Origin: Monoplex corrugatus
Lineage: Eukaryota; Mollusca; Gastropoda; Littorinimorpha; Ranellidae
Direction of reading: 5' to 3'
Assembly (NCBI GenBank): GCA_030674185.1
Contig: CM060312.1
Span: 237,669 to 301,668, forward strand
DNA: 64,000 nt
Made by a program: the position numbers and the translations under genes. Below are positions 11,371 to 24,055 of the stretch, piece after piece. Within the stretch, counting starts at the first letter, position 1. Every line of letters starts with the position of its first letter. The notes under the pieces are model-generated. The model saw only the letters and a list, made by a program, of their open reading frames with translations, was not told where the DNA came from and did no database searches.

Positions 11371-12625
11371 AAACAGATGGATCAGACAAGGATACTGTAA
11401 ACAGATGGATCAGACAATAATACTGTAAATAGATTGATCAGACAATAATACTGTAAACAGATGGATCAGACAATACTGTAAACAGATGGATCAGACAATA
11501 CTGTAAACAGATGGATCAGACAAGAATACTGTAAGCAGTTGGGTCAGACAATAATACCGTAAACAGATTGATCAGACAATACTGTAAACAGATGGATCAG
11601 ACAATACTGTAAACAGATGGATCAGACAATACTGTAAACAGATGGATCAGACAATACTGTAAACAGATGGATCAGACAATACTGTAAACAGATGGATCAG
11701 ACAATACTGTAAACAGATGGATCAGACAATACTGTAAACATATGGATCAGACAATACTGTAAACAGATGGATCAGACAATACTCTAAACAGATGGGTCAG
11801 ACAAAAATACTGTAAACAGATGGATCAGACAAGAATACTGTATACAGGTGGGTCAGACAAGAATACTGTAAACAGATGGATCAGACAAGAATACTCTAAA
11901 TAGGTGGGTCAGACAAGAATACTGTAAACAGGTCGGTCAGACAAGAATACTGTAAACAGGTGGGTCAGACAAGAATACTGTAAACAGGTGGGTCAGACAA
12001 GAATACTGTAAACAGATGGGTCAGACAATAATACCGTAAACAGATGGGTCTGACAAGAATACTGTAAACAGATGGATCAGACAAGAATTCTGTAAACAGA
12101 TGGATCAGACAAGAATACTGTAAACAGATGGATCAGACAAGAATTCTGCAAACTGGTGGGTCAGACAAGAATACTGTAAACAGATGGGTCACACAAGAAT
12201 ACTGTAAACAGGTGGGTCACACAAGAATACTGTAAACAGGTGGGTCACACAAGAATACTGTAAACAGGTGGGTCAGACAAGAATACTGTAAACAGATGGA
12301 TCAGACAAGAATACTGTAAACAGATGGGTCAGACAATAATACCGTAAACAGATGGGTCTGACAAGAATACTGTAAACAGATGGATCAGACAAGAATACTG
12401 TAAACAGATGGATCAGACAAGAATACTGTAAACAGATGGATCAGACAAGAATTCTGCAAACTGGTGGGTCAGACAAGAATACTGTAAACAGATGGGTCAG
12501 ACAAGAATACTGTAAACAGATGGATCAGACAAGAATACTGTAAATAAATGGGTCAGACAAGAATACTGTAAATAAATGGGTCAAACAAGAATTCTGCAAA
12601 CAGGTGGATCAGACAAGAATACCGT
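11371..12625. repeat. 28-bp satellite, segment 4
   Basis: Units of 25 and 28 bp. A regular block of nearly identical 25-bp units lies at 11575-11775. A local duplication of several units is visible, because the run with AATTCTGCAAACTGGTGGGTC occurs near 12145 and again near 12450. Confidence 0.93.
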
Positions 12626-12877
12626 ATACAGATATTTACATTTACATCACCATGTTTTATATTCAGGCAAGAACTGGGTACAGAGATGTTTTTACTTCAG
12701 ACAAGAATCTGTACACATATGTTTACATTTACACATCAATGTATGTTATATCTTCAGACAAGAACAGCGCATAAAGATGTTTATATCTAAACATCAGCAT
12801 ATGCTACATCTTCAAACAAGAACAGCATACAAAGATTTTTGCATTTGCATCACCATGTTTTAACTTCTGACAAGGGG
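12626..12877. repeat. Diverged ~57-bp repeat at the edge of the 28-bp array
   Basis: The motif CAGACAAGAA, or a close variant, recurs at about 12608, 12664, 12755, 12813 and 12867, giving steps of 54-58 bp except for an extra copy at 12698. Each unit begins like the 28-bp monomer and continues with an AT-rich part containing ACATTTACATCACCATGTTT. The step is close to two monomer lengths, so this looks like a diverged dimeric form of the satellite. No gene is seen here. Confidence 0.6.
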
Positions 12878-12883
12878 CATGAC

Positions 12884-14118
12884 TTATCTCACAAAACAGT
12901 GATGGAAGTGTCGTCTGTTCCCTTCTATACCTGGCATCCACCTGCATGGTGACTCTTTTGTCCGGGTCGTAGATAGCCGGTACAGGCTGGCTGGCGAGTG
13001 TAGACTTGATTTTGTCCCAGGCTGCCTGCTGTTGTGCCTCCCATTTTCTGATTTCAGCATGTCGCGCAGTGGTTTCGTGGTCTCTGCCAGGTGAAGAGCG
13101 AATTTGGACAGGTAAGTTACCATGCCCAGAATGGTTTCGAACTCCTTTCTCTCAGCTAGCGGCTTTAAGTTTTTGATGGCCTTGACTTTCTGTGGGTCAG
13201 GCTTGATTCCTTCAGATAAAATGATGTGGCCGAAGTAATCCATTTCCTGCACGCCGATCCCCAGTTTCTCAGGGTTGAGCTTCAGTCCCTTCTCCGTGGC
13301 CCTGTCGAGGGCAGCTTTGAGGTTTTTGTCATGCTCTTCCTTAGATGTCCCTGTAACCAGCACGTCATCCACCAGCGTCACCAGACCCGGCGGGCCCTTA
13401 AAATATCTCGTCCATCTTTCTTTGGAATTCGTCCTGGGCGCTTATCAGGCCAAAGGGCATGAGCAAGAACGGATACCTCTTAAAGGGCGTGTTGAATGTG
13501 GTCAGGTAAGATGCCTTGGTAGACAGTTTCATTTGCCAATAGCCACTCTTGGCATCTTATTTGCTGAAGTACTTGGCACCTGAGATCTTGGCCAGTGCAT
13601 CCTCCAGTGTTGGCATAGTGTAGTGGGGCCTCTTCACTGCCTGGTTCAAATTCTTTGGGTCCAAGCAGATGCGCAGTTTCCCGTTGGGTTTTTCTACCAC
13701 CACTAGCGAGTTGACCCAGTCTGTGGGCCGTGTAACTTTGGTGATGACTCCAGCTTTCTGCATGGCGTCCAGCTCCGCTTTCAGGCGATCCCTCAGTGCA
13801 TGTGGGACACGTCTTAGTGGGTGGACCACCAGCACAGCATCTTCTTGAAGGTGGATGTTCACTTCCTCTTCTACGTTGCCCAATCTGTCGTCAAATATGT
13901 GTTTGTATTCGTGGAGAATGGTTTCTTTGGTCACATGAAGGCTGGTGATGGCGAGGACCATCTGGATGAAATGCAGATGTAGGGAGGCCTGAAGCCCGAG
14001 GACAGGCTGGGAGTGACCCAATGTCTCAGCCACGTAGAACATGCCTTTGTAGTGCTGGTCCTTGTATGAGCATTTCAGTTCCATTATACCCTTGACGTTA
14101 ATGCGTTGACCTGCATAC
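12884..14118 (-). pseudogene. Gypsy reverse transcriptase, with stops
   Basis: The polymerase part of the Gypsy element. It shows a leader ending in ISGAKYFSK, the N-terminal RT block PTDWVNSLVVVEKPNGKLRI with LDPKNLN, and a motif C of LVDD (within LVTLVDDVLVTG, near 13370) where YVDD or FVDD is usual. It also has the LNPEKLGIGVQEMDYFGHII and GIKPDPQKVKAI blocks that follow motif C in Gypsy elements. In-frame TAA stops lie after YFSK (about 13557-13559) and just before the LVDD block (about 13400). Downstream of about 13000 the frame degenerates and no RNase H can be seen. It is a non-functional remnant. Confidence 0.85.
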
Positions 14119-14347
14119 CCGTATAGATTCGTCTTAGTGGGTTTGAGGGGGGTCGTTTGAACATCTTTCTGAAGACTTGGTATGGAATCACGTTGCCCTG
14201 CGCGCCTGTGTCGATTTTGAAGCGTAGGACATCGCCTGTTTCCATGCTGATGTTGGCGTATGCAGTGTTAGGTTGGTCCTTGCCGTCGGCAATGATGTCA
14301 ACAGTGAAAGATGTGTCTGATTCGTCCTGTTGCTCTGGAACGTCCAC
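14084..14347 (-). pseudogene. Gypsy aspartic protease region
   Basis: A retropepsin-like segment with the active-site motif FKIDTGAQGNVIP (Asp-Thr-Gly), preceded by VDIIADG and followed by FRKMFKRPPSNP. The family cuts the Gag-Pol polyprotein during particle maturation. The protease frame is lost near 14115, where a one-base shift separates it from the reverse transcriptase frame starting around MELKCSYKD. Only one of the two dimer halves is encoded per chain, as usual for these proteases. Confidence 0.8.
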
Positions 14348-14394
14348 CTGGTGGACTGTTCTTGTCTTCCTTCTTGATCGGCAAACTTTGGAGA

Positions 14395-14525
14395 AGTGGT
14401 TCAGTTTGCCGCATTGCAGACATTGTTTGCCGTAGGCTGGGCATGCTCTTTTGCCGTGTCTGTGTCCACAGTTGCTTCACTTGTGGTTGTGGTTTGTAGT
14501 TCTTATTTGCCTGATTTTGGTAGGA
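14395..14525 (-). pseudogene. Gypsy nucleocapsid zinc-knuckle region
   Basis: On the minus strand, in the same frame as gag and protease, a perfect CCHC knuckle CLQCGKLNHFSKVC (C-X2-C-X4-H-X4-C) is visible. It is preceded by a partial first knuckle of the C-X2-C-X3-H-X4-C type reading SNCGHRHGKRAC. The codon where its first Cys should be is TGA (14477-14479). Nucleocapsid knuckles bind the element's RNA. The segment is bounded at 14525 by the LINE insertion. Confidence 0.75.
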
Positions 14526-16786
14526 CACAAATCTCCAAATGGGAGCAAAGCACAACTCGACTATATCATCATCAATAAGAAATGGAAAAATAGTGCAAAA
14601 AATTGTAGAGCATTCAACTCGTTTGTCAGTGTTGCATAAGACCACTGCATCGTTTCTGCTCGACTTCGATTGAGCCTTTGAGCAAATAAAAAGAAATCTT
14701 GCAATACTCCCCATATGACTGGTCAAATCTAAACGACAACCCTGAAATTTGTAACATCTTCATTACAAGGGTGAGAAATAGATTTGCTGCCCTACAAGAT
14801 ACAGTCTCAGCAACGACTGCTGACATGACACACAACCACTTTGAAATGGTCTGTAAAGAAACAGCTGCAGACACTATCCCGCTGAAACCCAAAGTAAAAA
14901 AAACAAACTCCATGGGTGAATGAGGAAATCTGTCAAAAACGCAAGCAACTAAAAGAAGCTGCACAACTAAAAGACTCTCAACCATCCCCTGAGAACATCA
15001 TTTACTTCAATAATGCTCGTGCTGCTCTCATAGAGGCCTATGAAGCAGAGCAAACGAACTGCCTACAAAGCAAGATCGACCTGATCACAAATGCTGTCAA
15101 CAACAAAAAGTCTGCTGTTGCATGGAAAACCGTGAACGAAATTAGCGGTAGAAAAAGCTGTAAGAGAGCTAAGCTAAAAGCATCTAGCCAAGAAGAGCGA
15201 GTAAAACTGTGGCAACAACATTTCCAAGACCTACTCGGGAAACCTCCAGACATCTCTGAAGAAGAAATAACTCCAGTCTTCACGGAGGAACTGAATATCA
15301 AGAAAGGGCCGTTTACGTTGGACGAACTACTGATAGCAGTGAAAAGCATTTAGTGTGGAAAAGCTTGCGGACTCGATGAGATACCAGCAGAAGTATGGAA
15401 AATAGAGGAATTTCACCAGATACTGCTGGAATGCTGCAACAACGTTTATAACCAAGATCCAATAAACAAATGGACTAAAGGATGCCTGCTTCCTTTCTCC
15501 AAGAAAGGTGACCTCGGAATCACAAAGAACTACCGCTGAATCACATTAACTGCAATTTCTGCAAAGATCTACAACCTAATGCTCCTAAATAGGATAAGGC
15601 CGGAGATAGATCCAGTTCTGAGGAAAAACCAAAATGGGTTTCGCCAAAACAGATCGACATCAGGACAAATACTCACCATCAGACGTATATTGGAAGGCAT
15701 AAAAACCAAAAACCTCCAAGTTGTTCTCCTATTTATCGACTTTTCCAAAGCTTTTGATTCGATCCACCGAGGAAAGATGAAGGAGGTTCTAACTGCATAT
15801 GGACTACCCAAGGAAACAGTAGACGCTATCATGATGCTGTATCAGAATACTCGCTGTATGGTTCGCTCCCCCGACGGAGACAGACTTCTTCAACATCAAT
15901 GCTGGAGTCCTTCAAGGAGATACGCTTGCCCCCTACATTTTCATCATCTGTCTCGACTGTGCTGAGGAAAGCAGTGGATAAGAAAAACAAACTCGGCTTT
16001 ACCCTCACAAAACAGAAGAGCAGACGCTACCCTGCGGTAAAGATAACAGATGCAGATTACGCTGATGACCTGGCTGTTCTCGCAGACCTCCTAAAGGATG
16101 CAACATCTCTCCTTCACAGTGTCAAAAGAACAGCAATGGAGATCGGGCTCCACCTCAATGCGAACAAAACAGAGTTCATCTGTCTGAACCAAGATGCATC
16201 AGAAGGCATGAGAAGTCTCAATGGAGATACAATCAAACAAGTTCAAGACTTTAAAATACCTGGGCTCTACATTGACTCCACAGAACAAGACGTCAACAAC
16301 AGACTCGGAAATGCCTGGGGCGTTCTATATCAACTGGACAAAATCTGGAAATCCAATCTACCAGACAACCTGAAAAGGAACTTCTTCCGAGCAGCAGTAG
16401 AGTCCGTTCTTACATATGGCTCAATCTCTTGGACCCTAACAACGACATTGGAAAAGAAGATTGATGGAGCATATACACGAATGCTGCGTGCAGCCCTGAA
16501 CAAATCCTGGAGAGAACATCCAACTATCAAAGAGGTATATGGTAAGATCCCACCAATCAGTAAATCAATACGTCAACAAAGACTGTGCTTCGCAGAAGAA
16601 CTGGTGGGGGATGTTCTACTATGGAGACCCAGCCATGGCAAACAAAGACCAGGACGTCCAAAAAAGACCTTCATCGACCAACTGATGGATGATACGGGCT
16701 GTCAGTATGATGAACTACCTACTGCAATGTCTGACAGAGAAGGGTGGAAGAAACGTGTCATGGATAGCCGAGCAAGCTCGACATGA
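14526..16786 (+). pseudogene. LINE endonuclease end and reverse transcriptase, broken
   Basis: Order along the strand: the end of an apurinic-type endonuclease (QLDYIIINKKW, then a decayed SVA-DH block), a linker with QKRKQLKEAA, then reverse transcriptase. The latter shows KNQNGFRQNRSTSGQIL, LLFIDFSKAFDSI (motif A), an AGVLQGDTLAPYIF block (motif B), and YADD at 16057-16068 with GLHLNANKTEFICL after it. The C-terminal domain reads [18 protein letters not shown] and RPGRPKKTFIDQL, then a stop at 16786. Stops interrupt the frame at about 15351 and 15538, and frameshifts occur near 15885 and 15955. The last 295 codons are open. Confidence 0.85.
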
Positions 16787-16795
16787 TGACGATGA
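14526..16795 (+). mobile_element. 5'-truncated LINE inserted into the Gypsy element
   Basis: A plus-strand non-LTR element flanked by the direct repeat TGGTAGGA at 14518-14525 and 16796-16803, a convincing 8-bp target-site duplication. It starts inside the endonuclease domain (QLDYIIINKKW). It ends with a short GATGATG-type tail directly after the ORF, a tail style shared with RTE-type elements. The clade is uncertain. Confidence 0.88.
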
Positions 16796-16803
16796 TGGTA
16801 GGA

Positions 16804-17396
16804 TTGTTTTCTTCTCTATTCTCCAAGCGTCTTTACTTGATTGTCTCTACAGCTTCATCTTTCTGCATTGTTTTCAGCTGCTGATTTGTTGCTTGATGAG
16901 TAACGACCATTTCTATTGCTTTGTCCATAGTCAACTGGTCGCCGACTTGCAACAGCTTCTCTGTGGCATCATGATAAATGATTCCACAGACTATTCTGTC
17001 TCGTACCATTTCATCAGGTTCAGAGTTAGCGCAGTCTTTGACGAGAGTACGAATACTGGATATGAAGTTTTCGAATGTTTCAACATCTTGCTGGATTCTG
17101 TTCAGGAACAGGTATCTTGCAAACAGCGTATTCTTCTTGGGAGTAGTGTGCTTCTGAAGGTTTTTGTATAACACCTCTAGCTTCTGACTGTCTTCAGGAG
17201 ACAAGCACCACGTGTTGTATATTTCTCTCCCCCTCTCACCTGACCATACGAGCAGATATGCGCACTTCTCTGCTGCTGTAGTTTTGCGCAGAGGTCCAGC
17301 AAACGTCAGGTCAGGATGCTGTTTGAATTTTCGCCATTCTTCTTGAAGGTTTCTTGAGTCCCAATCTAAACTTGGATTCTGTAAAGACGATGACAT
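16804..17396 (-). pseudogene. Gypsy gag (capsid-like) region
   Basis: A 187-codon minus-strand frame starting MSSSLQNPSLDWDSRNLQEE at 17396. It matches the style of invertebrate Gypsy gag: SLDWDS near the start, then a helical capsid-like stretch with AAEKCAYLLVWSG, and an RIQQDVETFENFISSIRTLV segment followed by MVRDRIVCGI. The frame hits TAA after ETIK at 16833. It continues in the same register to the LINE junction at 16804 and resumes in the zinc-knuckle region on the other side. Gag forms the particle shell. This copy is non-functional. Confidence 0.8.
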
Positions 17397-17480
17397 TCTT
17401 TATTGTGTGCTAAGGTTCGTTTCTTCTCTGACGCATTGTAGAAATACAAGGCACAATGAGGCTATTTGATCAGGCTTCGA

Positions 17481-17564
17481 CCAACTTTTCTCAGTGAACT
17501 CCTCTCAGGCATCCGAGAATGCACCATCCGTTCAGAATATGAGTTCACAAATTATTACAGAGAC
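17481..17564. other. Junction between Gypsy remnant and 33-bp array
   Basis: Unique sequence. A plus-strand frame that starts MNSSQASENAPSVQNMSS at 17494 runs directly into the 33-bp array in the array's hendecad frame. I see no promoter or splice acceptor that would make it a certain exon. Confidence 0.4.
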
Positions 17565-20500
17565 CACAGACACTGAGGACAGCCTGAGACAGGAGATGAC
17601 AGACACTGAGGACAGCCTGAGACAGGAGATGACAGACACTGAGGACAGCCTGAGACAGGAGATGACAGACACTGAGGACAGCCTGAGACAGGAGATGACA
17701 GACACTGAGGAAAGCCTGAGACAGGAGATGACAGACACTGAGGACAGCCTGAGACAGGAGATGACAGACACTGAGGACAGCTTGAGACAGGAGATGACAG
17801 ACATTGAGGACAGCTTGAGACAGGAGATGACAGACACTGAGGACAGCCTGAGACAGGAGATGACAGACATTGAGGACAGCTTGAGACAGGAGATGAGAGA
17901 CATTGATGACAGCTTGAGACAGGAGATGACAGACATTGAGGACAGCTTGAGACAGGAGATGACAGAGACCGAGGACAGCTTGAGACAGGAGATGACAGAC
18001 ATTGAGGACAGCTTGAGACAGGAGATGACAGACATTGAGGACAGCTTGTGACAGGAGATGACAGACATTGAGGACAGCTTGAGACAGGAGATGACAGACA
18101 TTGATGACAGCTTGAGACAGGAGATGACAGACATTGAGGACAGCTTGAGACAGGAGATGAGAGACATTGATGACAGCTTGAGACAGGAGATGAGAGACAT
18201 TGATGACAGCTTGAGACAGGAGATGACAGACATTGATGACAGCTTGAGACAGGAGATGAGAGACATTGATGACAGCTTGAGTCAGGAGATGACAGACATT
18301 GAGGAAAGCTTGAGACAGGAGATGACAGACATTGAGGAAAGCTTGAGACAGGAGATGACAGACATTGAGTACAGCTTGAGACAGGAGATGAGAGACATTG
18401 ATGACAGCTTGAGACAGGAGATGACAGACATTGAGGAAAGCTTGAGACAGGAGATGACAGACATTGAGGACAGCTTAAGACAGGAGATGACAGACATTAA
18501 GGACAGCTTAAGACATGAGATGACAGACATTGAGGACAGCTTAAGACAGGAGATGACAGACATTAAGGACAGCTTGAGACAGGAGATGACAGACATTGAG
18601 GACAGAATGAGACAGGAGATGACAGACATTGATGACAGCTTAAGACATGAGATGACAGACATTGAGGACAGCATGAGACAGGAGATGACAGACGTTGAGG
18701 ACAGCTTAAGACATGAGATGAAAGACACTGGGGACAGCTTAAGACAGGAGATGACAGACATTGAGGACAGCTTAAGACAGGAGATGAAAGACATTAAGGA
18801 CAGCTTAAGACATGAGATGACAGACACTGGGACAGCTTAAGACAGGAGATGACAGACATTAAGGACAGCTTAAGACAGGAGATGACAGACATTGAGGACA
18901 GCTTAAGACAGGAGATGACAGACATTGAGGACAGCTTGAGATAGGAGATGACAGACATTGACGACAGTTTAAGACAGGAGATGACAGACATTGAGGACAG
19001 CTTAAGACAGGAGATGACAGACATTGAGGACAGCTTAAGACAGGAGAAGACAGACATTAAGGACAGCTTAAGACATGAGATGACAGACACTGGGGACAGC
19101 TTAAGACAGGAGATGACAGACATTGATGACAGCTTAAGACAGGAGATGACAGACATTGAGGACAGCTTGAGACAGGAGATGACAGACATTGAGGACAGAA
19201 TGAGACATGAGATGACAGACATTGAGGACAGCTTAAGACAGGAGATGACAGACATTGAGGACAGCATGAGACAGGAGATGACAGACATTGAGGACAGCTT
19301 AAGACATGAGATGACAGACACTGGGGACAGCTTAAGACAGGAGATGACAGACATTGATGACAGCTTAAGACAGGAGATGACAGACATTGAGACAACTTGA
19401 GACAGGAGATGACAGACATTAAGGACAGCTGGAGACAGGAGATGACAGACACTGAGGACAGCTTGAGACAAGAGATGACAGACACTAAGGACAGCTTGAG
19501 ACAGGAGATGACAGACACTTAGGACAGCTTGAGACAGGAGATGACAGACACTGGAGACAGCTGGAGACAGGAGATGACAGACACTGAGGACAGCTTGAGA
19601 CAGGAGATGACAGACACTGAGGACAGCTGGAGACAGGATAGACAGACACTGAGGCCAGCCTGAGACAGGAGATGACAGACACTGAGGACAGCTTAAGACA
19701 GGAGATGACAGACACTGAGGACATCTTACAACAGGAGATGACAGACATTGAGGACAGCTTAAAACAGGAGATGACAGACACTGAGGACAGTTTGAGTCAG
19801 GAGATGACAGACACTGAGGACAGCTTGAGACAGGAGATGACAGACACTGAGGACAGCTTGAGTCAGGAGATGACAGACATTGAGGACAGCTTGAGACAGG
19901 AGATGACAGACACTGAGGACAGCTTGAGACAGGAGATGACAGACACTGAGGACAGTTTGAGTCAGGAGATGACAGACACTGAGGACAGCTTGAGACAGGA
20001 GATGACAGACACTGAGGACAGTTTGAGTCAGGAGATGACAGACACTGAGGACAGCCTGAGACAGGAGATGACGACAAGGACAACTTGAGACAGGAGATGA
20101 CAGACACAGAGAACAGCTTGAGACAAGAGATGACAGACTTTGAACACAAGGACAGCTTGAGACAGGAGATGACAAACATTGAGCACAAGGACAGCTTGAG
20201 ACAGGAAATGACATACATTGAGCGCGAGGAGAGCTTGAGACAGGAAATGACAGACATTGAGCACAAGGACAGCTTGCGACAAGAAATGACAGACATTGAG
20301 CACGAGGACAGCTTGAGACAGGAGATGACAGACATTGAGCACGAGGACAGCTTGAGACAGGAGATGACAGACATTGAGGACAACTTGAGACAGGAGATGA
20401 CAGACAGACACTTAGAGGAACAGCTAAGGACAGGAGATGAGACAGAACGAGCAGAGTGACAGACATGAGGGCAGTAGCAGGAGATGACAGACACTGAGGA

Positions 20501-23500
20501 CACTTAAGACAGGAGATGACAGACACTGAGGACAGCTTAAGACAGGAGATGACAGACACATGAGGACAGCTAGAGACAGGAGATGACAGACACTGAGGAC
20601 AGTTTAAGACAGGAGATGACAGACATTGAGGACAGCTTAAACAGGAGATGACAGACATTGAGGACAGCTTAAGACAGGAGATGACAGACATTGAGGACAG
20701 CTATAACAGGAGATGACAGACATTGAGGACAGCTTAAGACAGGAGATGACAGACATTGAGGACAGCTTAAGACAGGAGATGACAGACATTGAGCACAAGG
20801 ACAGCTTAAGACAGGAGATGACAGACATTGAGGACAGCTTAAGACAGGAGATGACAAGACATTGAGACAGAGTGACAATGAAAGCTTAAGACAGGAGATG
20901 ACAGACATTGAGGACAGCTTAAGACAGGAGATGACAGACACTGAGGACAGCTTAAGACAGGAGATGACAGACATTGAGGACAGCTTAAGACAGGAGATGA
21001 CAGACATTGAGGACAGCTTAAGACAGGAGATGACAGACACTGAGGACACTTAAGACAGGAGATGACAGACATGAGGACAGCTTAAGACAGGAGATGACAG
21101 ACACTGAGGACAGCTTGAGACAGGAGATGACAGACACTGAGGACAGCTTAAGACAGGAGATGACAGACACTGAGGACAGCTTGAGACAGGAGATGACAGA
21201 CATTGAGGACAGCTTGAGACAGGAGATGACAGACATGACAAGCTAGAGGACACAGAGATGACAGACTAGGACAGCTTAAGACGAGATGACAGACACTGAG
21301 GACAGCTTGAGACAGGAGATGACAGACACTTAGGACAGCTTGAGACAGGAGATGACAGACACTGAGGACATTGAGACAGGAGATGACAGACACTGAGGAC
21401 AGCTTGAGACAGGAGATGACAGACATGAGGACAGCTTAAGACAGGAGATGACAGACACTGAGGACAGCTTGAGACAGGAGATGACAGACACTAGGGACAG
21501 CTTGAGACAGGAGATGACAGACACTGAGGACAGCTGAGACAGGAGATGACAGACACTGAGGACAGCTTGAGACAGGAGATGACAGACACTGAGGACAGCT
21601 GGAAGACTAGGAGATGAAGACACTGAGGACAGCTGTGAAGACAGGAGATGACAGACACTGAGGACAGCTTAAGACAGGAGATGACAGACACTGAGGACAG
21701 CTTGAGACAGGAGATGACAGACACTTGAGGACAGCTTGAGACAGGAATGACAGACACTGAGACAGCTTAAGACAGGAGATGACAGACATTGAGGACAGCT
21801 TAAGACAGAAGATGACAGACACTGAGGACAGCTTGAGACAGGGATGACAGACACTGAGGACAGCTGAGACAGGAGATGACAGCATGAGGACAGCTAGACA
21901 GGAGATGACAGACATGAGGACAGTGACAGGAGATGACAGACATGAGACAGCTTGAGACAGGAGATGACAGACACTGAGGACAGCTTGAGACAGGAGATGA
22001 CAGACACTGAGGACAGCTTAAGACAGGAATGACAGACATTGAGGACAGCTTGAGACAGGAGATGACAGACATGAGGACAGCTTGAGACAGGAGATGACAG
22101 ACACTGAGGACAGCTTGAGACAGGAGAATGACAGACTGAATCGCATGGACAGCTTAGACAGAGATGACAGACATGAGGACAGCTTAAGACAGGAGATGAC
22201 AGACATTGAGGACAGCTTGAGACAGGAGATGACAGACACTGAGGACAGCCTGAGACAAATGAAGACATGAGACAGCTTGACAGACATTGAGGACAGCTTA
22301 GACAGGAGATGACAGACATTGAGGACAGCTTGAGACAGGAGATGACAGACACTGAGGACAGCTTGAGACAGGAGATGACAGACACTGAGGACAGCTTAAG
22401 ACAGGAGATGACAGACAAGGACAGCTTAAGACAGGAGATGACAGACATTGAGGACAGCTTAGACAGAAGATGACAGACACTGAGGACAGCTTGAGACAGG
22501 AGATGACAGACATTGAGGACAGCTTGAGACAGGAGATGACAGACACTGAGGACAGCTGAGACAGGAGATGACAGACATTGGAAGGACAGCTTGAAGACAG
22601 GAGATGGCAGAGACATGAGGGACAGCTTGAGACAGGAGATGACAGACACTGAGGACAGCTTGAGACAGGAGATGACAGACACTGAGGACAGCTTAAGACA
22701 GGAGATGAACAGACATTGAAGGAAGAGAGGACAGCTTAGACAGGAGATGACGACATAAGGACAGCTTGAGACAGGAGATGACAGACATTGAGGACAGCTT
22801 GAGACAGGAGATGACATACATTGAGGACAGCTTGAGACAGGAGATGACAGACATGAGGACAGCTTGAGTCAGGAGATGACAGACACTGAGGACAGCTTGA
22901 GTCAGGAGATGACAAGCACTGAGGACAGCTTGATCAGGAGATGACAGACATGAGGACAGCTTGAGTCAGAGATGACAGACACGAGGGACAGCTTGAGTCA
23001 GGAGATGACAGACATGAGGACAGCTTGAGTCAGGAGATGACAGACACTGAGGACAGCTTTGAGTCAGGAGATGACAGACATTGAGGACAGCTAAGATGAC
23101 AGAACACGGAGACAGTTTGAGTCAGGAGATGACAGACATGAGGACAGCTGAGACAGGAGATGACGACAAGGACAAACTTGAGACAGGAGATGACAGACAC
23201 AGAGAACAGCTTGAGACAAGGAGATGACAGACATTGAACACAAGGACAGCTTGAGACAGGAGATGACAAACATTGAGCACAAGGACAGCTTGAGACAGGA
23301 AATGACATACATTGAGCGACGAGTAGACTTGAGACAGGAAATGACAGACATTGAGCACAAGGACAGCTTGCGACAAGAAATGACAGACATTGAGCACGAG
23401 GACAGTTTTGACAGACATTGAGCACGAGGACAGCTTGAGACAGGAGATGACAGACATTGAGCACGAGGACAGCTTGAGACAGGAGATGACAGACATTGAG

Positions 23501-24055
23501 CACGATGACCAGCTTGAGACAGGAGATGAACAGACACTGAAGACAGCTTGAGACAGGAGATGACGCACAAGGACAGCTTGAGACAGGAGATGACAGACAT
23601 TGAGCACGAGGACAGCTTCAGACAGATGATAGACATTGAGCACGAGGACAGCTTGAGACAGGAGATAACAGACATTGAGAACAAGGACAGCTTGAGACAG
23701 GAGATAACTGAAACTCAGCACAAGGACAAGTTGAGACAGGAGATGACAGACATTGAGAACAAGGACAGCTTGAGACAGGAGATGACGCACAATGACAGCT
23801 TGAGACATGAGATGACGCACAAGGACAGCTTGAGACAGGAGATGACGCACAAGGACAGCTTGAGACAAATAACAGACATTGAGAACAAGGACAGCTTGTG
23901 ACAGGAGATGACGCACAAAGACAGCTTGAGACAGGAGATGACGCACAAAGACAGCTTGAGACAGGAGATGACGCACAAAGACAGCTTGAGACAGGAGATG
24001 ACGCACAAGGGACAGCTTGAGACAGGAGATGACGCACAAGGACAGCGAAACAAGG
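17565..24055 (+). repeat. 33-bp coding-like array (11-residue hendecad units)
   Basis: About 190 tandem units with the core GACAGCTTGAGACAGGAGAT. The usual unit is 33 bp. In the plus frame it reads MTDIEDSLRQE or MTDTEDSLRQE, placing Met1, Ile/Thr4 and Leu8 in the 3-4-4 spacing of hendecad coiled coils. Variant units are 39 bp (MTDIEHKDSLRQE, about 20150-20380 and 23225-23700) and 30 bp (MTHKDSLRQE, about 23780-24030). The longest plus frames are 17494-18051 and 18058-18840, separated by a single AGA-to-TGA change. Reverse frames are also open because the period is a multiple of three. From about 20450 onward, single-base deletions become frequent. Whether any of it is translated is unknown. 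Confidence 0.9.

Larger units (their letters stand above)
12878..17480 (-). mobile_element. Ty3/Gypsy-like LTR retrotransposon remnant, split by a LINE
   Basis: Minus-strand order is gag (17396 to 16804), then a LINE insertion (14526-16795), then zinc knuckle, aspartic protease and reverse transcriptase (14525 down to about 12884). RNase H and integrase are missing because the element ends at the satellite edge near 12878. I could not identify either LTR or a primer binding site. The borders at 12878 and 17480 are approximate. Confidence 0.8.

Noticed and set aside
1..12625. The 28-bp array as a CRISPR array
   Set aside because: Units follow each other without unique spacers, and the setting is an animal genome with LINEs and spliced exons.
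17397..17480. A Gypsy LTR or primer binding site upstream of gag
   Set aside because: I found no matching terminal repeat near 12878 and no convincing tRNA-complementary site, so no LTR is annotated.
17532..23684. Long minus-strand ORFs reading MSVISCLKLSS repeats
   Set aside because: They are shadows of the 33-bp array. Several reverse frames are open because the period is divisible by three, and only the plus frame has a pattern compatible with a protein fold.
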